Assembly (NCBI GenBank): GCA_029215795.1
Contig: JARDYH010000003.1
Span: 262,541,562-262,605,561 of the forward strand
Direction of reading: 5' to 3'
DNA: 64,000 bases
From: Anniella stebbinsi
Lineage: Eukaryota; Chordata; Lepidosauria; Squamata; Anniellidae
Both the position numbers and the translations under genes were made by a program. The notes below the pieces were generated by a model. The model saw only the letters and a list, made by a program, of their open reading frames with translations, ran no database searches and was not told where the DNA came from. Positions 48,901 through 51,368 of the stretch are shown one piece after another (the stretch's first letter is position 1; each line of letters begins with the position of its first letter).

Positions 48901-49394
48901 GGGATGGGGGGAATTGCCCTACACTTGGAGGAAGCTACATAAATACGGCACACTCGAACTGAGAAGGAACGGCGGGGCGGGGCGCGGGGGGGGGGGGGAG
49001 GCTGCCATGACCAATATACCATCAAGCCCCCTAAGTGGGGGGCCCAGCTCTAGGATTCTTCAAAGGGCCACATCCTGCCCCCAAACCAACCAACCAACCC
49101 CTTCCCCCTCTCCCACCCCCACCGCCCCACACTCACTCACCCACACCCGGGCCACACTCACGTGGAAAGCTTCCTCGTCCAGAAGAGGCCTCCGGGCCAG
49201 AGCTCCTGTAGCTGGACGGCCCGGCTGAGGTTGAGCTTGATCCGAACGAGGAGCCGGCCCGCCTCGGCCTCCAGCTTGTCGCCATAAGGCAGCAGCTTAT
49301 TGTACACCAGTTCCTTCTGCTCGGCCGGCGGCAGGGGCGGAGGAGGAGGAGGAGGAGAAGGCGGCGGCGGCGGCCCAACCCCAGCGCCGGCCAT
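510..49394 (-). CDS. PSME4: PSME4 (PA200), N-terminal 600 codons in 14 exons, 3' part outside window
   Basis: PSME4 is the PA200/Blm10 family activator: a large HEAT-repeat solenoid that caps the 20S proteasome independently of ATP and ubiquitin, mainly in the nucleus, and is linked to turnover of acetylated histones. Fourteen minus-strand exons translate to a protein collinear with vertebrate PSME4, including the blocks [61 protein letters not shown] and [23 protein letters not shown] joins, 5' to 3': 49162-49394, 35789-35929, 33665-33781, 18998-19042, 16734-16883, 11884-11947, 11145-11219, 9242-9364, 7651-7743, 7022-7287, 4714-4900, 3385-3474, 1859-1923, 510-660. They sum to 1,800 nt and every junction keeps frame. 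There is no frameshift or stop, so the gene looks functional. The C-terminal part, which contacts the 20S core in this family, is not in the window. Confidence 0.97.
661..1858 (-). other. PSME4 intron 13 (GC-AG)
   Basis: It contains a CA dinucleotide tract at about 1173-1209 and a CR1-type 3' end at about 1385-1800. The remainder shows nothing I recognise. The 5' end is GC and the 3' end is AG. Confidence 0.85.
1385..1800 (-). mobile_element. CR1-type LINE 3' end
   Basis: The minus strand encodes [20 protein letters not shown] followed by [18 protein letters not shown], the C-terminal end typical of CR1-type ORF2. It is followed by the noncoding tail whose complement reads GCCCTGCTGGATCAGACC. 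It is 5' truncated. It matches the tails at 5225-5620, 36580-37055 and 52660-52803. Confidence 0.8.
1859..1923 (-). CDS. PSME4: PSME4 coding exon 13, ending in a GC splice donor (residues 529-550)
   Basis: The acceptor is TTGTAG|GTG. It encodes [20 protein letters not shown] then D, and ends ATGGACAG|GCAAGT. No GT donor nearby preserves the frame. AG plus the A that starts the next exon gives the Arg expected before CFGLI. The donor is therefore GC, with an otherwise perfect consensus. It is 65 nt, from phase 0 to phase 2. Confidence 0.94.
1924..3384 (-). other. PSME4 intron 12
   Basis: Its main content is a possible retroelement tail at about 2580-3340, listed separately. The 1924-2580 part is AT-rich and unrecognised. 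Confidence 0.7.
2580..3340 (-). mobile_element. Possible retroelement 3' end, family not identified
   Basis: On the minus strand an 80-codon ORF (3018-2776) is rich in basic residues ([18 protein letters not shown]) and ends shortly before a stretch with two AATAAA signals near 2645 and 2605. That layout, a coding tail followed by polyadenylation signals, suggests the 3' end of an LTR or other retroelement. I could not match the protein to a family, and no direct repeat was found. Confidence 0.35.
3385..3474 (-). CDS. PSME4: PSME4 coding exon 12 (residues 499-528)
   Basis: The acceptor is CATTAG|ATC and the donor ACAGAG|GTAAGA. It is 90 nt, phase 0. It encodes [20 protein letters not shown] then [10 protein letters not shown]. 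It was found by continuing the family protein between exons 11 and 13. Confidence 0.95.
3618..3966 (-). mobile_element. L2-like LINE 3' end
   Basis: A TTTA repeat (3618-3646) is followed by the L2-type tail and then a decayed coding end whose plus strand reads CATTCCACAGCCGGGGTGCC. The same words occur in the better preserved copy at 62510-63155. The minus-strand orientation is shown by the simple repeat at the low-coordinate end. Confidence 0.8.
4269..4567. mobile_element. Short nonautonomous element, hAT-like ends
   Basis: The left end CAGGGATGGGCAGAACACGG and the reverse complement of the right end (CAAGGGTGGGCAACTTCGG) form an imperfect inverted repeat. CAGGG-type ends are typical of hAT elements. 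The flanks ACCAAAAT and CCCTAGAT agree only in part, so the target duplication is unproven. Confidence 0.55.
4714..4900 (-). CDS. PSME4: PSME4 coding exon 11 (residues 436-498)
   Basis: The acceptor is TACATAG|A and the donor TGCATG|GTGAGT. It is 187 nt, from phase 2 to phase 0. It encodes [40 protein letters not shown] and [13 protein letters not shown]. Confidence 0.96.
5225..5620 (+). mobile_element. CR1-type LINE 3' end
   Basis: The plus strand encodes a decayed CR1 tail ([17 protein letters not shown] end with frameshifts) and ends with GGCCTGATCCAGCAGGGTTC, the common CR1-type 3' motif seen at several places in the window. It is 5' truncated. Confidence 0.75.
6026..6210. mobile_element. 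185-bp MITE with imperfect terminal inverted repeats
   Basis: The left end GACCCTATTCAGATGATACG pairs with the right end, whose reverse complement is GACTCTGTTCAGATGACACA, and pairing continues into GCCA(T)GGTTA. It belongs with the element at 37463-37650, which shares CAT..GGTTA and TTAGACA words. There is no coding sequence. Confidence 0.7.
7022..7287 (-). CDS. PSME4: PSME4 coding exon 10 (residues 348-436)
   Basis: This is the longest coding exon in the window (266 nt). The acceptor is CTGGCAG|AAC and the donor GAAAA|GTAAGT, ending in phase 2. It encodes [60 protein letters not shown] and [20 protein letters not shown], close to mammalian PSME4 throughout. Confidence 0.97.
7288..7650 (-). 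other. PSME4 intron 9
   Basis: It contains an ancient LINE-like tail ending in TAA and CAA microsatellites (7375-7490). The rest is unrecognised. Confidence 0.8.
7375..7490 (+). repeat. Old LINE-type tail with TAA/CAA microsatellite
   Basis: Sequence of the type GTAAGTCCATTGGGATATGG ... ATACAGCACCATGTACATAG leads into TAA and then CAA repeats, the usual form of an ancient L2/CR1-related 3' end. A similar decayed copy lies at about 46620-46740. Confidence 0.5.
7651..7743 (-). CDS. PSME4: PSME4 coding exon 9 (residues 317-347)
   Basis: The acceptor is GATAG|GGT and the donor TGGTTG|GTAAGG. It is 93 nt, phase 0. It encodes [20 protein letters not shown] then [11 protein letters not shown]. Confidence 0.96.
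8050..8237 (-). mobile_element. tRNA-derived SINE
   Basis: On the minus strand a tRNA-like head (GGCTCAGTGATAGAGCACC, then GCATGC and AGGTCC) is followed by a SINE body ending in the complement of CTTATACTGGGTCAGACC. The same head and body occur on the plus strand at 58206-58400. It has no function as a tRNA gene. Confidence 0.8.
8709..8900 (-). mobile_element. L2-like LINE 3' tail
   Basis: A TTTA repeat is followed by the L2-type tail with CCAAAGCTCTCTGGGCGGTT. This is the same subfamily as 62510-63155, with only the noncoding tail kept. Confidence 0.75.
9242..9364 (-). CDS. PSME4: PSME4 coding exon 8 (residues 276-316)
   Basis: The acceptor is CTACAG|ATA and the donor ATGATG|GTAGTG. It is 123 nt, phase 0. 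It encodes [40 protein letters not shown] and M. The donor is weaker than the others because positions +4 to +6 are GTG rather than AGT. Confidence 0.97.
9422..9700 (-). mobile_element. L2-like LINE 3' end with partial ORF
   Basis: The TTTA repeat and tail CATCAGCCGAAGCTCTCTGG precede a minus-strand ORF containing [20 protein letters not shown], the APRLWN-LP region at the end of L2-type reverse transcriptase proteins. It is 5' truncated. Confidence 0.75.
10660..10905 (-). mobile_element. L2-like LINE 3' end
   Basis: It carries the same tail and the same start of the coding end (GTATGTCTTCAGAAGGCATT) as the copy at 9422-9700, about 1.2 kb away. The two are independent 5'-truncated insertions or a dispersed duplicate. 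Confidence 0.75.
10940..10975. repeat. (AT)n microsatellite
   Basis: About 18 uninterrupted AT dinucleotides followed by a pyrimidine-rich stretch with CTTT and CTCT units. Confidence 0.95.
11145..11219 (-). CDS. PSME4: PSME4 coding exon 7 (residues 251-275)
   Basis: The acceptor is TTTCCAG|CAT and the donor CCAAAG|GTAATG. It is 75 nt, phase 0. It encodes [20 protein letters not shown] then PYIPK. The family usually has Q at the first position, so H is a conservative change at the exon edge. Confidence 0.96.
11220..11883 (-). other. PSME4 intron 6
   Basis: I see no repeat family, exon or structured element in these 664 bases. Confidence 0.7.
11884..11947 (-). CDS. PSME4: PSME4 coding exon 6 (residues 229-250)
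   Basis: The acceptor is TTGCAG|G and the donor GAGGGG|GTAAGT. At 64 nt it moves the frame from phase 2 to phase 0. It encodes [20 protein letters not shown] followed by G, matching the family. Confidence 0.95.
12050..12295 (+). repeat. Possible MIR/CORE-SINE-like fragment
   Basis: The order of words (TTGGCACTTATATAGC, then a GTTGCAGAGGGGAGGC-like block, then AGCCACTACGCCAGAC) resembles the old amniote MIR or CORE-SINE body and tail. It is very diverged and I could not align it base by base. Confidence 0.4.
13517..13562. repeat. Perfect 18-bp inverted repeat with 10-bp loop
   Basis: CATTATGTATTTCAATTG (13517-13534) is exactly complementary to CAATTGAAATACATAATG (13545-13562). Partial pairing continues outside it (GAG ... 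CTC). It could be a MITE core or a chance hairpin. Confidence 0.85.
13727..13843. mobile_element. Short palindromic MITE
   Basis: GGCCCTCCAGATGTTTTGGA at the left faces CCAAAACATCTGGAGGGC at the right, about 115 bp in all. Related copies are at 33907-34036 and, as one arm only, at 20812-20880. I recognise this type as common in squamate genomes. Confidence 0.75.
15448..15766. mobile_element. 319-bp foldback (palindromic) element
   Basis: Two arms of about 140 bases are close to exact reverse complements, both starting TAGGGTGACCAGATAAAATC at the outside and both containing GTTCCTGGTGAAATTCCCTC. The loop of about 35 bases carries a further TGACCAGATAC word. TGAAACA occurs just outside both ends (15438-15444 and 15767-15773), three bases off the left arm, and may be a target duplication. 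It is noncoding. Confidence 0.85.
15900..15933. repeat. (ATCT)n microsatellite
   Basis: About eight uninterrupted ATCT units. Confidence 0.95.
16734..16883 (-). CDS. PSME4: PSME4 coding exon 5 (residues 179-229)
   Basis: The acceptor is TTTAG|G and the donor TTTAA|GTAAGT. It is 150 nt long. It encodes [37 protein letters not shown] and [10 protein letters not shown], strongly conserved in vertebrate PSME4. Confidence 0.96.
16920..17190 (+). mobile_element. CR1-type LINE 3' end, decayed
   Basis: The order of words (GATGTCATTAGACAGAATCA, GGCCCCTCTGTGCATAGAGG, GGGGACAAGCAACAGGACAA) matches the noncoding tail of the CR1-type copy at 5225-5620. It is old and truncated at both ends. Confidence 0.6.
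18000..18245. mobile_element. Inverted-repeat element fragment
   Basis: GCCATTTGCATAACTCCCCG at the left is mirrored at the right by a stretch whose reverse complement is GCCATTTGTGTAATTCCCCG, and both continue into ATGCAGTGT. The outer ends were not resolved. Confidence 0.6.
18998..19042 (-). CDS. PSME4: PSME4 coding exon 4, 45-nt small exon (residues 164-179)
   Basis: It is only 45 nt, bounded by TTTTAG|C and CGGCC|GTAAGT, phase 2 on both sides. It encodes [15 protein letters not shown], matching the segment between LNWFPN and YFP in the family. It is too short to stand out as an ORF; I found it by continuing the homologous protein. Skipping it would remove 15 residues without shifting the frame. 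Confidence 0.94.
20812..20880. mobile_element. Single arm of the palindromic MITE family
   Basis: CCTGGTGCCCTCCAGTTGTA and GGACTATATCTCCCATCATC match the left arm of the family seen at 13727-13843 and 33907-34036. No right arm is present. Confidence 0.6.
21540..21985 (+). mobile_element. L2-like LINE 3' end, frameshifted
   Basis: The plus-strand translation contains [18 protein letters not shown] and [14 protein letters not shown], a frameshifted form of the L2-type C-terminal region ([12 protein letters not shown] ... FRRQLKTYLF). It is followed by an AT-rich tail ending in AATAATAAAA. Confidence 0.65.
22398..22445. repeat. Inverted repeat (hairpin), about 19-bp arms
   Basis: CAACTTTTGGTTGGCC and GGCCAACCAAAAATTTG are complementary around a 5-base loop (TTACT), with an outer CAACAA/TTGTTG extension. 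It is an isolated hairpin with no recognised element. Confidence 0.75.
23545..25077 (+). mobile_element. Tc1/mariner-type DNA transposon, dead, both ends present
   Basis: The left end CAGTGGTGAGGAAAAGTTTG follows a TA, and the right end has the reverse complement TAGTGGCGAGAAAAAGATTT, so both inverted ends survive over 1.53 kb. Between them is a broken Tc1-type transposase. Recognisable blocks are [18 protein letters not shown] sequence near 24300, [14 protein letters not shown] near 24410, [17 protein letters not shown] near 24590 and [11 protein letters not shown] near 24665. There are several stops and frameshifts. The third catalytic acidic residue, in the family motif NPIE, is Lys here (codon 24690-24692). 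It is therefore inactive both by its breaks and by its active site. Confidence 0.93.
25629..25962. mobile_element. 334-bp nonautonomous hAT-type element
   Basis: The ends are CAGGGGCGCACAACC and, reverse complemented, CAAGGGTGTACAACC. The flanks ATCTAGAT (25621-25628) and ATCTAGAC (25963-25970) agree at seven of eight bases, the 8-bp target duplication expected of hAT elements. The interior is noncoding. Confidence 0.85.
27120..28830 (+). mobile_element. Decayed CR1-type LINE (ORF2 remnant)
   Basis: Scattered plus-strand blocks fit a CR1 ORF2: [12 protein letters not shown] near 27195, [20 protein letters not shown] near 27710, and the end [21 protein letters not shown] sequence near 28700 with [11 protein letters not shown]. 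Many stops and frameshifts break it. An L2-like tail interrupts it at about 27440-27645, so it predates that insertion. Confidence 0.7.
27440..27645 (+). mobile_element. L2-like LINE tail inserted in an older CR1
   Basis: The sequence GTTGTTCCCCGCCTCGATCC followed by AGAGGGAGAG and an AAATAA repeat is the same tail, in the opposite orientation, as that of the L2-like element at 55585-56460. CR1-like sequence lies on both sides. Confidence 0.65.
30446..30850. mobile_element. Inverted-repeat element, about 400 bp
   Basis: The left part (GGTTCACATTCAATTAACAA ... TATGGGTTGTTCGG) faces a right part whose reverse complement is GTTCACATGCAACAAGCAAC ... CATTGGTTGTTCGG, giving terminal inverted repeats of roughly 50 imperfect bases. 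Inner words (GGAACAAG) are mirrored too. It is related by its AACCCAT/GGTT words to 32260-32642 and 40998-41724. Confidence 0.65.
31129..31755. mobile_element. MITE-like element interrupted by a CR1 tail
   Basis: GACCTGGTTTGCATGTG at 31129 fits the left end of the family at 40998 (GACCTGGTTCGCACA). The right side, reverse complement GGGCCAATTCACATGATCAA, would be its partner. Between them sits a CR1 tail (31143-31430), listed separately. The outer pairing is weak, so this is a tentative reconstruction. Confidence 0.45.
31143..31430 (+). mobile_element. CR1 LINE 3' end
   Basis: The plus strand encodes [20 protein letters not shown] and [12 protein letters not shown], then LEAFKRQLD, the end of CR1 ORF2. 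The tail GGCCTTATAGGCCCCTTCCA leads to a TATGATTCTATGAT repeat, the hallmark CR1 3' end. A near-identical copy is at 62085-62465. Confidence 0.9.
31970..32200. repeat. SINE remnants, one on each strand
   Basis: At 31970-32035 a tRNA-like head (GACATAGCTCAGAAGAGC) reads on the plus strand. At 32090-32200 a minus-strand copy ends in AAAGCTCTACCACTGGGCTA. Both are diverged copies of the SINE at 8050-8237. Confidence 0.55.
32260..32642. mobile_element. Inverted-repeat element, about 380 bp
   Basis: The left end (GTGACCTGATTCACACATAA ... AACCCATCAGTTTAAAAA) mirrors the right (reverse complement GTGGGGCTGTTCACATGTAA ... CATTGGTTTAAAAACTGATG). It is a close relative of the inner element at 41205-41551. 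Confidence 0.75.
33665..33781 (-). CDS. PSME4: PSME4 coding exon 3 (residues 125-164)
   Basis: The acceptor is TTTAG|G and the donor CCAAA|GTAAG. It is 117 nt long, phase 2 on both sides. It encodes [20 protein letters not shown], then [17 protein letters not shown]. The 14.6-kb intron after it is the longest in the window. Confidence 0.96.
33907..34036. mobile_element. Short palindromic MITE
   Basis: GCGCCCTCCAGACGTTTGAA and AATTGTAGTCTCAAACATTTG form the two arms, with GGTTGGGGAAGGATG at the outer right. It belongs to the family at 13727-13843. Confidence 0.65.
34109..35015. mobile_element. CpG-rich inverted-repeat element carrying about 626 bp of CpG-island-like DNA
   Basis: The outer parts (34109-34287 and 34914-35015) align with the 354-bp element at 50534-50887, including GAGGCGCGTTATCTCC, ATTATCGAATGCGCGTTAA, TTTTATTTTGCTCC and CGCCTCTCGTGCAGAGG. 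The ends GGCCTCCTCCACA and GGCCCCCTCCACA (reverse complement) are inverted repeats. The middle, about 34288-34913, has no counterpart in the other copies. It is very GC- and CpG-rich with GCTGCCGCTGCCGCTGCCG and CCGGAGCC words. It also contains an imperfect duplication about 100 bases apart (TTCAGCAACCCCGGGGC at 34331 and 34433). It resembles a promoter or 5' exon; I cannot name its source gene. Confidence 0.75.
35789..35929 (-). CDS. PSME4: PSME4 coding exon 2 (residues 78-125)
   Basis: The acceptor is CTTAAAG|G and the donor TTGAA|GTAAGT. It is 141 nt long, entered and left in phase 2. It encodes [20 protein letters not shown] and [17 protein letters not shown], nearly identical to mammalian PSME4. 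It follows a 13.2-kb first intron. Confidence 0.96.
36145..36420 (-). mobile_element. L2-like LINE 3' end
   Basis: A TTTA repeat is followed by ATACCGCCCAATAGCCAAAG and CTCTCTAGC, then AAAAGGTCTTCACCTGGCGC, the same order as in the copy at 62510-63155. It is truncated before the conserved coding block. Confidence 0.75.
36580..37055 (+). mobile_element. CR1-type LINE 3' end
   Basis: Words such as AAACTAGAAGCCTGGTTCAT, CATAAAAAGAAGTACTGCTT and GATGAACTAGATAGGCC match the CR1-type tail of 5225-5620. It ends in GTCTGTTCTTATG. Confidence 0.7.
37463..37650. mobile_element. 188-bp MITE
   Basis: The left end GACCCTGTTTAGACAGCACAC pairs with the right, reverse complement GATCTGTTTAGACAACATGC, and both run into AAGGCATGG or AAGCCATGG words. 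It is of the same class as 6026-6210. The target duplication was not resolved. Confidence 0.7.
38798..39351. mobile_element. 554-bp MITE with 20-bp perfect inverted ends
   Basis: GGCTCAGTTCAGACAACACA at the left is exactly mirrored at the right. ACA stands on both sides (38795-38797 and 39352-39354), a 3-bp target duplication, which suggests a PIF/Harbinger-type mobiliser. The interior has repeated CTCCACAGTGGAG-type inverted words and no long conserved ORF. Confidence 0.85.
39890..40003 (+). mobile_element. L2-like LINE tail, plus strand
   Basis: GAAATGCCCAGGGATCCTCAG and CTATTGGGTGGTACAGATAT, followed by AATAAATAAATA, resemble the reverse complement of the L2-like tails elsewhere in the window. 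Confidence 0.6.
40998..41724. mobile_element. Nested pair of related inverted-repeat elements
   Basis: The outer ends GACCTGGTTCGCACATAATT and, reverse complemented, GGGGCTTTTTGCACATAATG enclose an inner element at about 41205-41551. The inner ends are GGCCCTGTTCGCACTTAATA and GATCTGATACGCACATGATG (reverse complement). The inner one resembles 32260-32642. One element appears to have inserted in another of a related family. Confidence 0.65.
42247..42881. mobile_element. 635-bp nonautonomous hAT-type element with perfect 8-bp target duplication
   Basis: CTCTAGAG stands immediately on both sides (42239-42246 and 42882-42889). The ends are CAGCATTCTTCACT and, reverse complemented, CTGTGGTCTTCACT. 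An 8-bp duplication and short ends fit the hAT superfamily. The interior contains ACC and CT microsatellites at 42289-42331 and no transposase. Confidence 0.85.
45880..46100 (+). mobile_element. Possible Helitron-like 5' segment
   Basis: TCTCTATATAAAGGTGAATG, a G16 run, TTGTATGTCCGGAAATG and then CAAACTTGAAATTTGGTATG recall the start of nonautonomous Helitrons known in animals. I found no clear 3' hairpin with a CTRR end, so this is weak. Confidence 0.3.
49162..49394 (-). CDS. PSME4: PSME4 coding exon 1 (residues 1-78)
   Basis: The ATG at 49394-49392 opens MAGAGVG, followed by a proline run (about residues 8-23), then the conserved [15 protein letters not shown] and [17 protein letters not shown]. 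The frame stays open upstream to an earlier ATG at 49589. I chose the inner ATG because AGVG matches the start region of the mammalian protein and the upstream 65 residues are compositionally odd. The donor is CCAC|GTGAGT, leaving phase 2. The proline-rich leader is the least conserved part of the known coding sequence. Confidence 0.93.
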
Positions 49395-49619
49395 AGCGGT
49401 GGCTACGGCCGCCTCCTTCGTGTCCTCTTCGGCGCCCGCCCGGCCCGTCCAAAAGCTCCCTTCTCCGAGGCCGCCGCCGCCGCCGCTGCTCCTGCGGCTT
49501 CTTCTCCTCGGCCCGGCTGTTAGCGCCCCGCCTATGGAACTGGGCTCCCTCGGGCGTCTGTCACACAGCGGCGCCTGGTGACGAAGCAACTGAGCGAGCG
49601 GGCCAACGAGAGCCGGCCT

Positions 49620-49621
<2 letters not shown>

Positions 49622-49651
<30 letters not shown>
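49622..49651. repeat. (CTG)10 tract upstream of PSME4
   Basis: Ten uninterrupted CTG units lie about 230 bases upstream of the ATG, read as CAG on the PSME4 strand. Whether they are in the 5' UTR depends on the unknown transcription start. Confidence 0.95.
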
Positions 49652-49656
<5 letters not shown>

Positions 49657-50134
49657 GCCGCCTCCAGGCACTGCTAGCGGAGCAGGCGGGCAACGCGGAG
49701 GTCACTTCCGCTGTGGGGTGGGAGGTGTCGCTGAAGGAGGGGAGGAAAAAAAAGGGGGGGCAGGGGGAGCCACTGTCCGAGTGGGGGGTGTCTGCCTACG
49801 CGGTGCCTGAGGGGAAGGCTGAGGCCCTTGAGGGAGAGGCGGGTCGGGAACGGAGGGCCGCTTTTTTATATATTTTTTACCTCACGTTCTGCCGCCTTTT
49901 TTGTTTGTTTTGTTTTACCTCATGTTCTGCCGCTCTTTGTTATACCTGGGTGACCAAACCCTCTTTCCCCGGTGGGCTGGAGGATACGCACGACCGAGCT
50001 GACCCCCGGCGGGGAGGGACACATTTGGGTCGTCCGCTCAGGGCTGCCGCTGCCCATCATTCAAACGCGCCCCGGGGGAAGCTCGGTGGTGGGTAGATCT
50101 TTTCCCGTCAGGTGCCGCCGGTGGGGAAAAAGGT

Positions 50135-50161
50135 TTCTTCTTCTTCTTCTTCTTCTTCTTC
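50135..50161. repeat. (TTC)n microsatellite
   Basis: About nine TTC units at the edge of the CpG island. Confidence 0.9.
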
Positions 50162-50533
50162 GCACTACTCGGGTGTTGAAACGGACACGGATCTTCGGGG
50201 TCCTTGAAACCCCTTCCCACATAACTGTAGATCACCTGTATAATAAGTAGTAACAGGATCTTTTCCAAAAGATCACAAAAGGCAGCGTCTATTATAAATA
50301 CTAACGATGACCAGCTGCCGCCTATTTTGGCAATGCAGCTCTAAGAGTTTAGTCTCGGGCAAGAAAATGTCAGGACACATTTGTGTTCAAAAATATTTTA
50401 TAACAAACATTGAACAACTAGCCTTCCAATACAGGTCAGTACATAGCAGGATGACGTTACCTAATTTTTTTTTTTTTTTTTTTAAGATTAATTATAGGGG
50501 GTTATCCCCTCTTGAGAACAACATGTAAACTTG

Positions 50534-50887
50534 GGTGCCTCTACAAGAGGCATTTAAAGCTCTTTCAAGGCGCATTAAAAAAATTACCTCTACAAGAACG
50601 GAGCGCAAATCGGGCGTAGAGGCGCGTTATCTCCCCGATTATGCACATTATCGAATGCGCGTTAAATCGCGAGTTTTATTTTGCTCCGTCCGTTAAAGCG
50701 CATTTTGACTGTGTGAATAAGCGCTTATGCGCATTAACTACTTGTAAAGCGCATTTTGGACATCTGTTAATGCGCTTCGCCGCCTCTCGCCGCCTCTCGT
50801 GCAGAGGGATTAGGCGTAAATGCGCTTCCGCGATTATGCGCATAATCGCCTAACCAGGCGCAAAAGTGAATCCTTGTAGAGGGGACC
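50534..50887. mobile_element. 354-bp CpG-rich inverted-repeat element, reference copy
   Basis: The left end GGTGCCTCTACAAGAGGC and the right end (reverse complement GGTCCCCTCTACAAGGATTC) are inverted. The interior is dense in GCGCATTA and TTATGCGCAT words, including GATTATGCGCATAATCG, a perfect palindrome. It is noncoding. Its relatives are 34109-35015 and 63702-64000. Confidence 0.8.
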
Positions 50888-51114
50888 TGGGATCTTTGGG
50901 GTATGAAGGGGGAGGAGCAGAGGTAGAGTTAAAGAGCCTAAAACAAAAGGCAGCGAGAGAGGGATATATGGGAAGGGGGATTAGGAAGGTCTGGGATGAG
51001 AGCAGGTGGAGCCGAGGGGAACTGGGAAGCTTCGTGGGGGCGGAGAGAGATTTGGAGGCGGTGGGGTGTTTTGTGGTGAAAAATAAGGAGCCAGAGAGGA
51101 AAAATAAAGAGCCA

Positions 51115-51368
51115 GATCTACACCAAGCAGGATATGACACTCTGAAAACGGTTTGAACACTACTGCTTTAAAACGGCTTATAACAGTTTTGAGAACTGTT
51201 GGGGCCCAGGACACACTCCATATACAGTTTTCAAAACGTTTTATCCGGCTCCACACATGCAGGATAAAAGACTTTGAAAACGTTTTGAAAACTGTATATG
51301 GAGTGTGTCCTGGGCCCTAACCGTTGTCACTGCTGTTGTAAACCGTTTTAAAGCAGTAGTGTAGATCC
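51115..51368. mobile_element. 254-bp foldback element
   Basis: GATCTACAC at the left and GTGTAGATC at the right enclose two long complementary arms sharing ACTGCTTTAAAACGG and CCAGGACACACTCCATATAC. A GGCTCCACACATGCAGGA loop of about 20 bases separates them. It is noncoding and symmetric over most of its length. Confidence 0.85.

Larger units (their letters stand above)
35930..49161 (-). other. PSME4 intron 1 (13.2 kb)
   Basis: It contains L2-like and CR1 tails (36145-36420, 36580-37055, 39890-40003), inverted-repeat elements (37463-37650, 38798-39351, 40998-41724), a 635-bp hAT-type element (42247-42881) and several runs of 14 to 18 G. I see no exon. The stretches 37700-38790, 40010-40990, 42900-45880 and 47020-48830 have no recognised element apart from G-runs. 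Confidence 0.75.
48840..50115. promoter_or_regulatory. CpG island over PSME4 exon 1, likely promoter
   Basis: GC content and CpG density rise sharply from about 48840 and fall after about 50115, covering the first coding exon and at least 600 bases upstream. There is no obvious TATA box at a fixed distance. In mammals the PSME4 promoter region is shared head-to-head with ACYP2, so a bidirectional promoter is plausible. I could not identify the plus-strand partner. Confidence 0.8.

Noticed and set aside
49578..50096. A 172-codon plus-strand ORF in the CpG island with a poly-Cys run
   Set aside because: The Cys run is the CTG repeat read in one frame, and the rest has no similarity I recognise. 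It does not resemble ACYP2.
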